Of a DNA stretch of 64,000 nt, positions 34,126 through 41,788 are shown in pieces; position 1 is the stretch's first letter, and each line of letters opens with the position of its first letter. The stretch is from the NCBI GenBank assembly GCA_036390995.1, contig DASWAT010000083.1, positions 3,758 to 67,757 of the forward strand, read 5' to 3'. A program made the position numbers and the translations under genes. Origin of the DNA: DASQQQ01 sp036390995 (GTDB lineage Bacteria > Actinomycetota > UBA4738 > HRBIN12). The notes under the pieces were generated by a model, which worked only from the letters and a program-made list of their open reading frames with translations, was not told the DNA's origin and searched no databases.

Positions 34126-35435
34126 TCACCGTCCTGGCCCACGGTTTCGGCGGACGGGTGGACCTGCCGGTGCCGAGGTCGTTGTTCGTGTTCGGAGCGG
34201 CGACCGCGTTGGTCGTGTCGTTCGTCGCGCTCTCCGTGCTGTGGCGCGAACCGCGCCTGGAGGACGGGGGCCGCACGCGCACCGTTCACGGTCTCCGCCG
34301 GTTGCTCACGAGCCCGGTGGTGGAGTGGACGGTTCGGGCCGTCGCGCTCGCGGTGTTCGCGGTGGTCACCGTCGCGGCCTTCGTGCGCCTGGAGGCCACC
34401 GCGACGATCGCGCCGGTGTTCGTGTTCGACTGGTTCTGGGTGGGACTGGCCTTCGCCCACGCGCTGTTCGGCAACCTGTGGGCCACGCTGTCCCCGTTCG
34501 ACACCCTTGGGCGGCTGCTCCTGCTCGACGAGCCCGATCACCGTCCGCCGTTCGCGTACCCCAAGGCGTGGGGTCGGTGGCCGGCCGCGATCCTCCTGTT
34601 CGGGTTCGTGTGGCTGGAGCTGGCGAACCCGTTCGCGAACGTCCCGGGGGCGCTCGGCTACCTGATGGTGGGCTACACGTTCCTGAACGTCGGCGCGATG
34701 TACCTGTTCGGCAGGAAGGCGTGGGTGGAGAACGGCGAGGCGTTCGCCGTGTACTTCGGGCTGCTGGCTCGCCTGTCCCCGTTCGCCCGTGACGGGGAGG
34801 GACGGGTGGTGCTCCGCGCTCCGCTTGCGGGGCTCACCTCGCTGGAGCCGAGGCCTGGGCTCCTCGCGGTGATCCTCGTCGCCCTCGGCTCCACCACCTT
34901 CGACGGCCTGTCGCGGACCACGCTGTGGGTCTCCCGGGCCTCGTCGTTCACGGGGTGGCAGCGCGTGACCCTCGACACCGTGGCGATGCTGGGCGTGATC
35001 CTGCTCATGGCGGGTGCGTACGCCCTTGCCATGGTCGCCGCGGGACGGATCGTCGACGGCCACTGGCATCCGGTGGCGACGCGGTTCGCTCACAGCCTGG
35101 TGCCGATCGTGTTCGCGTACCTGGTGGCGCACTACTTCTCGTTCCTGCTGATCGAGGGGCAGGTGGGGCTGTCCCGGATCTCCGATCCGCTCGGCCGCGG
35201 CTGGGACCTGTTCGGGACCGCGGGATGGACGGTGAACCTCGCGCTGCTGTCGGCCACGCTGATCTGGTACGTGCAGGTGGCCGCGATCGTGCTCGGCCAC
35301 GTCGGCGGGGTGGTGCTGGCCCACGATCGAGCCATCTCGTGGTTCGACGCGCGGCACGCCCTTCGGACCCAGTACGCACTGCTCGCCGTGATGGTGCTGT
35401 TCACGTCGGCCGGCCTGCTGATCCTGTCGGGGTGA
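34122..35435 (+). CDS. Polytopic membrane protein, family unassigned here (about 10 helices)
   Basis: A 437-residue integral membrane protein with about ten predicted helices. Landmarks are LPVPRSLFVFGAATALVVSF at the first helix, WFWVGLAFAHALFGNLWATLSPFD, the motif YPKAWGRWPA and VAHYFSFLLIEGQ. Similar actinobacterial proteins are often labelled fenitrothion hydrolase; that name rests on memory and its function here is doubtful. His residues in HWHPVATRFAHS and AHYFSF lie within helices and could bind metal or haem. GTG start overlapping the cupredoxin-like gene; stop overlapping the zinc-ribbon gene (TGATG). Confidence 0.7.
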   Translation: MITVLAHGFGGRVDLPVPRSLFVFGAATALVVSFVALSVLWREPRLEDGGRTRTVHGLRRLLTSPVVEWTVRAVALAVFAVVTVAAFVRLEATATIAPVFVFDWFWVGLAFAHALFGNLWATLSPFDTLGRLLLLDEPDHRPPFAYPKAWGRWPAAILLFGFVWLELANPFANVPGALGYLMVGYTFLNVGAMYLFGRKAWVENGEAFAVYFGLLARLSPFARDGEGRVVLRAPLAGLTSLEPRPGLLAVILVALGSTTFDGLSRTTLWVSRASSFTGWQRVTLDTVAMLGVILLMAGAYALAMVAAGRIVDGHWHPVATRFAHSLVPIVFAYLVAHYFSFLLIEGQVGLSRISDPLGRGWDLFGTAGWTVNLALLSATLIWYVQVAAIVLGHVGGVVLAHDRAISWFDARHALRTQYALLAVMVLFTSAGLLILSG

Positions 35436-35701
35436 TGGAGATGATCGGAAGCGTTCGGCCCATCTTGGCGCACGGGTCGGGCATCGACGACTTGGTGATG
35501 ATCGGGATCGCGACGTTCGGCTTCCTGCTCTACTCCGCCCTCAAGGCGGGACTGAGCGGGGCCGGAGAGGACCATGACCATCGGGAGCGGTGCGCATACT
35601 GCGGCGCGCGGAGGCCGGTGGGATCGCGGTGCCCCGGATGCGGCTTCCGGGTCCGACGAGGTCCGACCTCCACTCGGCGCTCGCTCGACGACGTGACATG
35701 A
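35435..35701 (+). CDS. Small single-helix protein with C-terminal zinc ribbon
   Basis: An 88-residue protein with one predicted helix (about 22-42, DDLVMIGIATFGFLLYSALK) and a zinc ribbon CAYCGARR...CPGCGF. The charged segment GEDHDHRER separates them. The ATG at 35435 overlaps the stop of the polytopic gene; an in-frame GTG one codon earlier is an alternative. Third gene of the cupredoxin/membrane operon, so it may be an accessory or regulatory subunit of that membrane complex. No family name is offered. Confidence 0.65.
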   Translation: MEMIGSVRPILAHGSGIDDLVMIGIATFGFLLYSALKAGLSGAGEDHDHRERCAYCGARRPVGSRCPGCGFRVRRGPTSTRRSLDDVT

Positions 35702-35737
35702 CAAGAGAGGAACTCCGGTCCGACAGGAGGTGATCCG

Positions 35738-36280
35738 GTGAGCGCGACCCCGCACGGGCACCCAGCCTTTCCGAACGACCGATCCACACCGTCCTCGCCA
35801 TGTTCCCTCGCCGCGGCCGCCATCCACTTCGCTGTGATGGGCGAGCACTTCGCTGAGTACTTCGCGTTCGGCCTGTTCTTCTCGGTCGTAGCCTGGCTGC
35901 AGGCGCTCTGGACGGTCGGGATGGTCGTCTCCCCCGGACGTCGTCTGCTCCTGGCAGGTCTCGTCGGCAACGCGCCCGTGGTGCTCCTGTGGCTCTTCTC
36001 TCGGACGACCGGGCTGCCGGTCGGTCCTGACCCGGGGGTGGCCGAGTCGGCGGCGTTCGTCGACGTGCTCTCCACGATGCTGGAGCTGGTGATCGTCGCT
36101 GGGTCGGCGGTCCTGCTCGCTCGTCCTCCCACGCGGAGCGCGGGTAGCCCGAGGGCGACCTTCGCCATCGTCAGCGTCGCCCTGGTCCTCGCGATGCTGT
36201 CGACATGGGCGGTCGCGGTCGCCAACACCACGAACCACGTGGAGATGGCCTCCGGCAGGGGGATGGTGGGACGAAGATGA
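35738..36280 (+). CDS. Four-helix membrane protein of unknown function
   Basis: A 180-residue protein with helices near residues 26-50 (HFAVMGEHFAEYFAFGLFFS), 55-80, 103-125 and 143-163. The first helix region is rich in His, Glu and Tyr, which may form a polar intramembrane site. The C-terminus ends NTTNHVEMASG. GTG start with a full AGGAGG at 35725-35730, 7 bp upstream. It follows the zinc-ribbon gene by 36 bp and may belong to the same operon. Function unknown. Confidence 0.65.
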   Translation: MSATPHGHPAFPNDRSTPSSPCSLAAAAIHFAVMGEHFAEYFAFGLFFSVVAWLQALWTVGMVVSPGRRLLLAGLVGNAPVVLLWLFSRTTGLPVGPDPGVAESAAFVDVLSTMLELVIVAGSAVLLARPPTRSAGSPRATFAIVSVALVLAMLSTWAVAVANTTNHVEMASGRGMVGRR

Positions 36281-36399
36281 GAGCCGAAGAGGTGAGGTGG
36301 GTCGTGGTCGGTCGGATCCTGGCCGGCCCGGTGTTGCTGGTTGGCTCCGCGTGCACGCGCTCCGACACACTGGCGAAACGGCTCCTTCACCGTTCCTGA
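36277..36399 (+). CDS. Possible 40-residue ORF resembling the start of the 3-hydroxyacyl-CoA dehydrogenase gene
   Basis: The ATG overlaps the upstream stop (ATGA) and the product MRAEEVRWVVVGRILAG... has one hydrophobic helix. The first 34 bases match the first 34 bases of the gene at 39541 in 30 positions, after which similarity stops. It may be a duplicated gene fragment rather than a functional small protein. No separate evidence for translation. Confidence 0.3.
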   Translation: MRAEEVRWVVVGRILAGPVLLVGSACTRSDTLAKRLLHRS

Positions 36400-36447
36400 A
36401 CAGCCTCCTCCTAGCCTGCGGGGGTGAGAGGAAAGGAGGCGGTAGGG

Positions 36448-36903
36448 ATGATGAGGCGACCGATCTTCATCGGGGTCACGGCGATGCTCGCCCTGGCCCT
36501 GACCGCCGGCCTCGCGTACGGCGCGGGCAGGCTGGTCGGAACGCAGACGAGGAGCGCGCAGGCGGTGCGCCAGCGGATCGCGACCATCAGCGTGGTTCCT
36601 GGAACCATCTCGAGCTACCGAGCTCAGGCTCGGCAGCAGGCGGCGTACCGAGCCACGGTCAGGTACCAGACGCGGCAGTGGATGCGCGAATGGATGCAGG
36701 GGTGGATGGGGGACCACCGTTGGGGCTCGCGCTCAGGCTCGCGCCCGGGCCCGCAGGGCACCTCCTCGTACGGCGGCTTGGGCTCCGGTGGATACGGCCA
36801 TGGCCACCACGGGGACCACTCGTACGGCTCGGGTCAGCAGGGCTCCGGGTCCGGCGGGTACGGATACGGACACGGCTGGGATGACCACGGTCCCTGCTGG
36901 TGA
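36448..36903 (+). CDS. Secreted Gly/His/Tyr/Trp-rich protein
   Basis: A 151-residue exported protein. The signal peptide is residues 1-27 (RRPIFIGVTAMLALALTAGLAYGAG core). The middle is Gln/Arg-rich (SSYRAQARQQAAYRATVRYQ) with repeated QWMREWMQGWM, and the tail is low-complexity Gly/His/Tyr/Asp (GGYGHGHHGDHS, GWDDHGPCW). The composition suggests metal or polyphosphate binding at the cell surface; this is inference. ATG 36448 has AAGGAGG 8 nt upstream. It is followed by a strong hairpin and then the two-component genes, whose kinase carries a similar extracellular His/Asp/Trp/Gly segment. Confidence 0.6.
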   Translation: MMRRPIFIGVTAMLALALTAGLAYGAGRLVGTQTRSAQAVRQRIATISVVPGTISSYRAQARQQAAYRATVRYQTRQWMREWMQGWMGDHRWGSRSGSRPGPQGTSSYGGLGSGGYGHGHHGDHSYGSGQQGSGSGGYGYGHGWDDHGPCW

Positions 36904-36923
36904 TCCGGCCTCGAAGACCGCCA

Positions 36924-36954
36924 GAAGGCCGCTCGCGTTGCGCGGGCGGCCTTC
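36924..36954. terminator. Strong terminator-like hairpin
   Basis: GAAGGCCGC pairs with GCGGCCTTC, and the inner CGCG with CGCG around TTG; a single T-G mismatch lies between the two stems. It begins 20 bp after the secreted-protein stop and separates it from the response-regulator gene. Confidence 0.75.
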
Positions 36955-37099
36955 CGGCCTTCGCGTGAACATGCACCGGTGCCAACCTAGGGGCCGACCT
37001 GCAGATCCTCCGAAGGTCCTGAGGGCGCCCGGCCGTTCGCCCCTAAGGGCGATGTTGCCTCCCCTGCATCGTGAACGCATCCGACACGCGGAGGATGTG

Positions 37100-37798
37100 G
37101 TGGGGACAGCGACCGTGCTGGTCGTGGACGACGAGCCGAAGATCCGGAACACGGTCCGCGTCTTCCTCGAGCAGGAGCGATACGCGGTCCTCGCCGCCGG
37201 CACGGGCAGCGAGGCCATCGAGGTGGCGAGCCGCCTGAAGCCGGATCTGGTCGTGCTGGATCTGATGCTGCCCGACCTCCCCGGCGAGGAGGTTGCCCGC
37301 TCGCTCCGAGCCGTTTCCGAGGTCCCCATCATCATGCTCACGGCGAAGGCCGAGGAGGCCGACCGGGTGGCGGGGTTGAAGTTGGGCGCCGACGACTACG
37401 TCGTCAAGCCGTTCAGCCCGCTCGAGCTGGTGGCTCGGGTCGGAGCGGTGCTGCGACGAGCACGCGGAGGTGACGCGGACGGGGTCCTGTCCTTCGACGA
37501 GGGCCGGCTCGCGATCGACGGTGACGCCCGAGAGGTGACCCTCGACGGCAGCACCGTCCCTCTGACGAAGAGCGAGTTCGACCTGCTCCTGGCGTTGGCC
37601 TCGCAGCCGGGACGAGCGTTCTCCCGGTACGAGCTCGTGGCCCGGGTCCACGGATACGACTACGAGGGGTACGAGCGGACCATCGACGTCCACGTGAAGA
37701 ACCTCCGGGCCAAGCTCCGGGACGATCCGAAGGAGCCCCGGTACGTCCGAACGATCCCCGGGGTCGGCTACAAGCTCGGGGTGAAGCCCGATGGGTAG
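37100..37798 (+). CDS. OmpR/PhoB-family response regulator
   Basis: A 232-residue DNA-binding response regulator. The receiver domain (1-120) has Asp10-Asp11, phospho-acceptor Asp54 (VVLDLMLPD), the switch Thr in MLTAKAEE and Lys in VVKPFSP. A winged-helix output domain follows (about 135-230) with TKSEFDLLLALASQPG and RTIPGVGYKL. GTG 37100 is preferred because GGAGG lies 5 nt upstream; a GTG one codon earlier is possible. The stop overlaps the kinase ATG by 8 nt. Targets unknown; the secreted Gly/His-rich gene upstream is a candidate. Confidence 0.92.
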   Translation: MGTATVLVVDDEPKIRNTVRVFLEQERYAVLAAGTGSEAIEVASRLKPDLVVLDLMLPDLPGEEVARSLRAVSEVPIIMLTAKAEEADRVAGLKLGADDYVVKPFSPLELVARVGAVLRRARGGDADGVLSFDEGRLAIDGDAREVTLDGSTVPLTKSEFDLLLALASQPGRAFSRYELVARVHGYDYEGYERTIDVHVKNLRAKLRDDPKEPRYVRTIPGVGYKLGVKPDG

Positions 37799-39458
37799 GG
37801 GGCGCGGGCTCTGGCACTCGTTCGCCTTCCGGCTCGGGGTGGCGTTCGCGGTGGTCGCCATCGCAGCATCGGCGCTGACCGCCGGGCTGGTGAGCGCCGC
37901 CTTCGGCTCACCCTTCGATCGCTACCTCGAGCAGCAGCGATCGGCGCAGGTCGGCCAGATCACGTCACTGGTCGAGCACGCCTACCGCGGGAACGGCAGG
38001 TGGAGCAGCGAGGCGTTGTCCGCCGTGGTCCCCCTCCTCGGATCGGGCACACTGCGGCTGGAGGACCCGTACGGCAAGACCGTCTGGCAGTGGCCCTCCA
38101 GACCGTCGCCCAGCCCGACACCGACCGGCACGGCCGGCGAGGGCACGGGCCAAGGCTCGAGTGGCGGCGCCACCCCGACCCCGTCCGGCACGTCCACGTC
38201 TGGCGGTTCCGGTGGATCGGATCACGGGAGCTGGGACCACGGCGACGGCTGGGACAACGGCGACGGTGACTGGACGGGTGGCGGGGGTTGGAGTCGGAGC
38301 AGCTCGGGGGCCATGACGAGGTCCTTCCTGGCTGCCGGCGACGAGATCGACGTCGTGCTGGTGTCCGCATCGGGCTCGCGGTCGAGCACATCCGCCCTGG
38401 GTCCCGCCCAGCGCATCCCGATCGAGGTCGACGGACGGACGGTGGGGTACGCGGTGATCCGGCTCCGCAAGGCGAGTCAGCAACCGAGTGCGGTCGCGTT
38501 CAGGTCGGACCTGGTGAAGCGGCTACTGCTCGGCGGGATCCTGGCGGCGCTCCTCTCGCTCGGGCTCGGTCTGATGTTCGCGCTTCGTGCGACGGCGCCC
38601 GTCCGGCAGGTCCGAGGAGCCGCGCGTGCCCTCACGGCCGGCGACCGATCTGTGTCGCTCCAGACTGAGCGGTCGGACGAGTTCGGCGACGTGGGCCGCG
38701 CGCTGCGGACCATGGCCGACTCCGTGGAGGAGGAGGAGCGCCTTCGCCAGGGCTTCGCTGCACAGGTCGCGCACGAGCTCCGGACGCCACTCACGATCCT
38801 GCAGTCGCAGGTGGAGGGGCTCCGCATCGGGGTGCTCGAGCCGACGCCCGAGGCCATCGTGTCGCTCCACGAAGAGGTTCTGCGGATCTCGCGGCTGGTT
38901 GCCGACCTCCAGATCCTGGGCTCCGCCGATGCCGCCGGCTTCTCCCTCGAGCGGGCCACGACCGACCTCCGGGAGGCCGTCGACGAGACGGTCCGGGAGT
39001 TCGCCGGGCTGTTCGAGGGCTCGGAGGTGCGCCTGGAGAGCCGCCTGGAACCGGTGATCGCCTGGGTCGACCGCGTTCGGGTGGGCCAGGTGCTCTCGAA
39101 CCTGCTCTCGAACGCCCTGAAGTTCACGCCGCCGGGTGGCCTGGTTCGGGTGGAGCTCCGGCGCGACGAGCCGTGGGCCGTGCTGCGGGTCTCGGACTCA
39201 GGTCCCGGCATCCCGGCTGACGAGCTGCCGCACGTGTTCGACCGGTTCTTCCGGGGCCGCGGGTCGCGCTCGAGCGGCTCGGGGATCGGGCTCACCGTCG
39301 TGAGCGAGCTGGTCCGAGCCCACGGCGGCGAGGTCGAGGTCTCGAGCGACCCGGGGAGCGGTGCCACGTTCACGGTTCGACTCCCCCTGCAACCGACACC
39401 CGCTCGAAGGCGGATCCGCGCGGGATCCGAACCGGCCGTCTCTGCAGCCTCGTCCTGA
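37791..39458 (+). CDS. Sensor histidine kinase with His/Asp/Trp/Gly-rich extracellular domain
   Basis: A 555-residue kinase: helix 1 (14-36), an extracellular domain of about 205 residues, helix 2 (246-265), HAMP (266-318), HisKA with phospho-acceptor His328 (AQVAHELRTPLT), and HATPase with NLLSNALKFTPPGG, DSGPGIP and GSGIGLTVVSELV. The extracellular part contains a Pro/Ser/Thr/Gly stretch (104-140) and a segment rich in His, Asp, Trp and Gly (144-168, for example DHGSWDHGDGWDNGDGDW). This suggests metal sensing by inference. ATG overlaps the response regulator. The sensory partner may be the secreted protein at 36,448. Confidence 0.9.
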   Translation: MGRGRGLWHSFAFRLGVAFAVVAIAASALTAGLVSAAFGSPFDRYLEQQRSAQVGQITSLVEHAYRGNGRWSSEALSAVVPLLGSGTLRLEDPYGKTVWQWPSRPSPSPTPTGTAGEGTGQGSSGGATPTPSGTSTSGGSGGSDHGSWDHGDGWDNGDGDWTGGGGWSRSSSGAMTRSFLAAGDEIDVVLVSASGSRSSTSALGPAQRIPIEVDGRTVGYAVIRLRKASQQPSAVAFRSDLVKRLLLGGILAALLSLGLGLMFALRATAPVRQVRGAARALTAGDRSVSLQTERSDEFGDVGRALRTMADSVEEEERLRQGFAAQVAHELRTPLTILQSQVEGLRIGVLEPTPEAIVSLHEEVLRISRLVADLQILGSADAAGFSLERATTDLREAVDETVREFAGLFEGSEVRLESRLEPVIAWVDRVRVGQVLSNLLSNALKFTPPGGLVRVELRRDEPWAVLRVSDSGPGIPADELPHVFDRFFRGRGSRSSGSGIGLTVVSELVRAHGGEVEVSSDPGSGATFTVRLPLQPTPARRRIRAGSEPAVSAASS

Positions 39459-39540
39459 ACAGGCTGAGGGTCGGTTCCGGGGTACGCTTCCATGGTCGTG
39501 AGGACCTGTCGGATCGATCTCAGGGGGTGACCGGGCCCTG

Positions 39541-40404
39541 ATGAGAGCCGAAGACGTGCGGCGGGTCGGGGTCGTGGGGTGCGGCGTGATGGGCTCGGGC
39601 ATCGTCGAGGTGTGCGTCCGGGCCGGCCTCGACGTGCGGTTCCTCGAGGCCACGCCCGAGCTGGTCGAGCGGGGCCGGGCTCTGATCGAGACCTCCACCT
39701 TGCGCGCGGTCGAACGCGGGAAGCTCTCGGAGGGCGAGCGCGACGCCGCGCTGGCCCGGGTCGGGGCCACCACGAACGTGGAAGACCTCCACGACCGCGA
39801 GCTCGTGATCGAGGCGGCCACGGAGGACTACGACACGAAGCGCGAGCTGTTCCGTCGGCTCGACGAGGTCACGCCGCCGGACGCGATCTTGGCCAGCAAC
39901 ACGTCGTCGATCCCCATCGCCGACCTCGGCGCGATGACGAAGCGCCCGGACAAGGTGATCGGGCTCCACTTCTTCAACCCGGTGCCGGTGATGGGCCTGA
40001 TCGAGATCGTGAAGTCCATCACCACGGCCGACGAGACCGTCGAGTTCGGGCGTGCGTTCGGGGTGATCCTCGACAAGACCACGGTGCTGTCGCGCGACCG
40101 GGCCGGGTTCATCGTGAACATGCTGCTGATCCCATACCTGAACGGCGCGGTGCGGATGCTCGAGGAGGGGTTCGCCACGCGCGAGGACATCGACACCGCG
40201 ATCCACCTCGGCCTGAACCACCCGATGGGCCCGCTCAGCCTCATCGACCTGATCGGGGTGGACACCACGCTGTTCGTGGCCAACGTCCTGTACGAAGAGT
40301 TCAAGGAGCCGTTCTTCGCGCCGCCGCCGCTGCTGAAGCGGATGGTCACGGCGGGGCACCTCGGCCGCAAGAGCGGGCGGGGCTTCTACGAGTACGAGGA
40401 CTAG
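39541..40404 (+). CDS. 3-hydroxybutyryl-CoA (3-hydroxyacyl-CoA) dehydrogenase
   Basis: A 287-residue NAD(P)-dependent dehydrogenase interconverting acetoacetyl-CoA and 3-hydroxybutyryl-CoA. It begins GVVGCGVMGSGI and contains the ASNTSSIPI, GLHFFNPVPVM (catalytic His), RAGFIVNMLL and DLIGVDTT segments of the PaaH/Hbd family. ATG start; GGGGGTGACC lies upstream. With the thiolase at 62,510 and crotonyl-CoA carboxylase/reductase at 51,243 it would supply steps of an acetoacetyl-CoA to ethylmalonyl-CoA route. It converges with the VKOR gene and the two stop codons share CTAG. Confidence 0.92.
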   Translation: MRAEDVRRVGVVGCGVMGSGIVEVCVRAGLDVRFLEATPELVERGRALIETSTLRAVERGKLSEGERDAALARVGATTNVEDLHDRELVIEAATEDYDTKRELFRRLDEVTPPDAILASNTSSIPIADLGAMTKRPDKVIGLHFFNPVPVMGLIEIVKSITTADETVEFGRAFGVILDKTTVLSRDRAGFIVNMLLIPYLNGAVRMLEEGFATREDIDTAIHLGLNHPMGPLSLIDLIGVDTTLFVANVLYEEFKEPFFAPPPLLKRMVTAGHLGRKSGRGFYEYED

Positions 40405-40856
40405 CTTCCCTCGTCGGGGATCAGCAGGGCCGGACTGGCCACCGCCGCGATCCCGAACAGTGCGAACGCCAGCACGTGGGCGACGGTGCACCACAGGCAG
40501 ATCGCGTCGATGATGAACAGCTCGGCGTAGATCAGCCATAGCGCGAACCCGATCCCGGCGATCGTCGCGGCCAGGCGAACGAGGTGGATGCTGCGCGCCT
40601 CGGATCGCCACGCGGTCGGCACGCACAGGGCGGCCATCGCCACGAACCATGCGAGCCCGAGCAGCGCGACGGGTATCCCCAGGATCGTCGATTGCGCGCT
40701 CGTCGTGACGACCTCGCAGTTCACCCTGTCGCCGGTGCCGCACGCGAGGACATCCGGGCCCGCGTAGTGCGCGATCGTCAGATACGTGGAGACGGCGATC
40801 CCCGCGACGGCGATCGACAGGCTCACCGGTGGGACCCATCGCGCGACCCGACTCAT
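40401..40856 (-). CDS. Vitamin K epoxide reductase (VKOR) family membrane protein
   Basis: A 151-residue VKOR homolog with four predicted helices. It oxidises periplasmic DsbA-like partners and passes electrons to quinone. The active-site pair is Cys120-Cys123 (CLWC) at the start of the last helix, and the loop pair is Cys39 and Cys47 (LACGTGDRVNCEVV); a conserved Ser/Thr-rich loop TTSAQSTILG follows. No thioredoxin domain is fused, so the DsbA partner must be elsewhere. The ATG overlaps the upstream glycosyltransferase stop by 4 nt. Confidence 0.85.
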   Translation of the reverse strand: MSRVARWVPPVSLSIAVAGIAVSTYLTIAHYAGPDVLACGTGDRVNCEVVTTSAQSTILGIPVALLGLAWFVAMAALCVPTAWRSEARSIHLVRLAATIAGIGFALWLIYAELFIIDAICLWCTVAHVLAFALFGIAAVASPALLIPDEGS

Positions 40857-41788
40857 GACGGTCCTTCCCCTGTAGCCCGTGGCCGGGCGACCAGGCCGGC
40901 CGCGTAGCCGACCAGCTTCGCCGCGTCGACGAACGCGACGAGCGCGGGGACCGTGGCGACGGCCCTCGCGCGTTCGGACGGATCGTCGAACCGCCGTAGT
41001 GCCCGCCGGACCGGGGTGGCCGCATACGCGGCTGCCCCGGCGAGCGTGGCGGCTTCCAGCAGTCGGCTACGCGAGCTCCAGGCCACGAGCGCCCCGCCGT
41101 ACACGGCGAACCTGAGCGCGTGCCGCTCGGGATGCATGCCGGCGACGCCGTCGCCGCGCGCGTAGCGGACGTACTGGGTCCAGGTTCCCGCGAGGGTCGC
41201 ACGCAGCGGCCACCGCACCACGGCGTCGGGGACGAAGCGGAGGTCAAGGCCGAGCTCGCGCCACCGGTGGTCGACGTACATGTCCTCCCCGATGTCGAGC
41301 CACTCGGGGTACCCATCGGCCGCCTCGATCGCCCCACGCCGGAACGCCACCGAGCGCGAGGACGGCATGAACCTCGACGGGTCGATCTCCGAGACGTCGG
41401 GAAGGTTCACGCACGCCATGACGCGCGCGAGGAAACCGTCGGCGATCGGCTCGTAGAACCCCATCGCCACGTCGGCCCCCTCCTCGACGGCCGCCACGAG
41501 TCGCTCGAGCCATCGGGGCTCGGGCTCGCAGTCGGCGTCGGAGACGGCGATGGCGTCGTGGGTGGCGGCGGCGATCGCGACGTTGCGGCCGCGGGCGATG
41601 TTCGCGCCCGGCTCCTCGATGAGCGTGATGCCATCCGCGCGCCGGAGGACCTCCACCGTCCCGTCCGTCGATCCGCCGTCAACGACGACAACCTCGTCGG
41701 GCGGCCGCGTCTGCGCCGCAACGCTTTCAAGGAACGACCCGATCCGGCCGCCGGCGTCCTTCACGGTCGCGATCAGCGAGACCTTCAC
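40853..41788 (-). CDS. Glycosyltransferase family 2
   Basis: A 311-residue GT-A glycosyltransferase. It has SLIATVKDAGGRIGSFLESV, the nucleotide-binding VVVDGGSTDGT and the metal-binding AVSDADCEPEP (DxD-like), then GEDMYVDHRWRE as the likely catalytic ED/R motif, with a hydrophobic C-terminal helix (about 235-300). The acceptor is unknown. GTG start overlapping the stop of the GT4 gene by 4 nt, so the two transferases probably build one glycan or glycolipid. A longer start 87 nt upstream is possible but would overlap the GT4 gene more. Confidence 0.85.
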   Translation of the reverse strand: MKVSLIATVKDAGGRIGSFLESVAAQTRPPDEVVVVDGGSTDGTVEVLRRADGITLIEEPGANIARGRNVAIAAATHDAIAVSDADCEPEPRWLERLVAAVEEGADVAMGFYEPIADGFLARVMACVNLPDVSEIDPSRFMPSSRSVAFRRGAIEAADGYPEWLDIGEDMYVDHRWRELGLDLRFVPDAVVRWPLRATLAGTWTQYVRYARGDGVAGMHPERHALRFAVYGGALVAWSSRSRLLEAATLAGAAAYAATPVRRALRRFDDPSERARAVATVPALVAFVDAAKLVGYAAGLVARPRATGEGPS

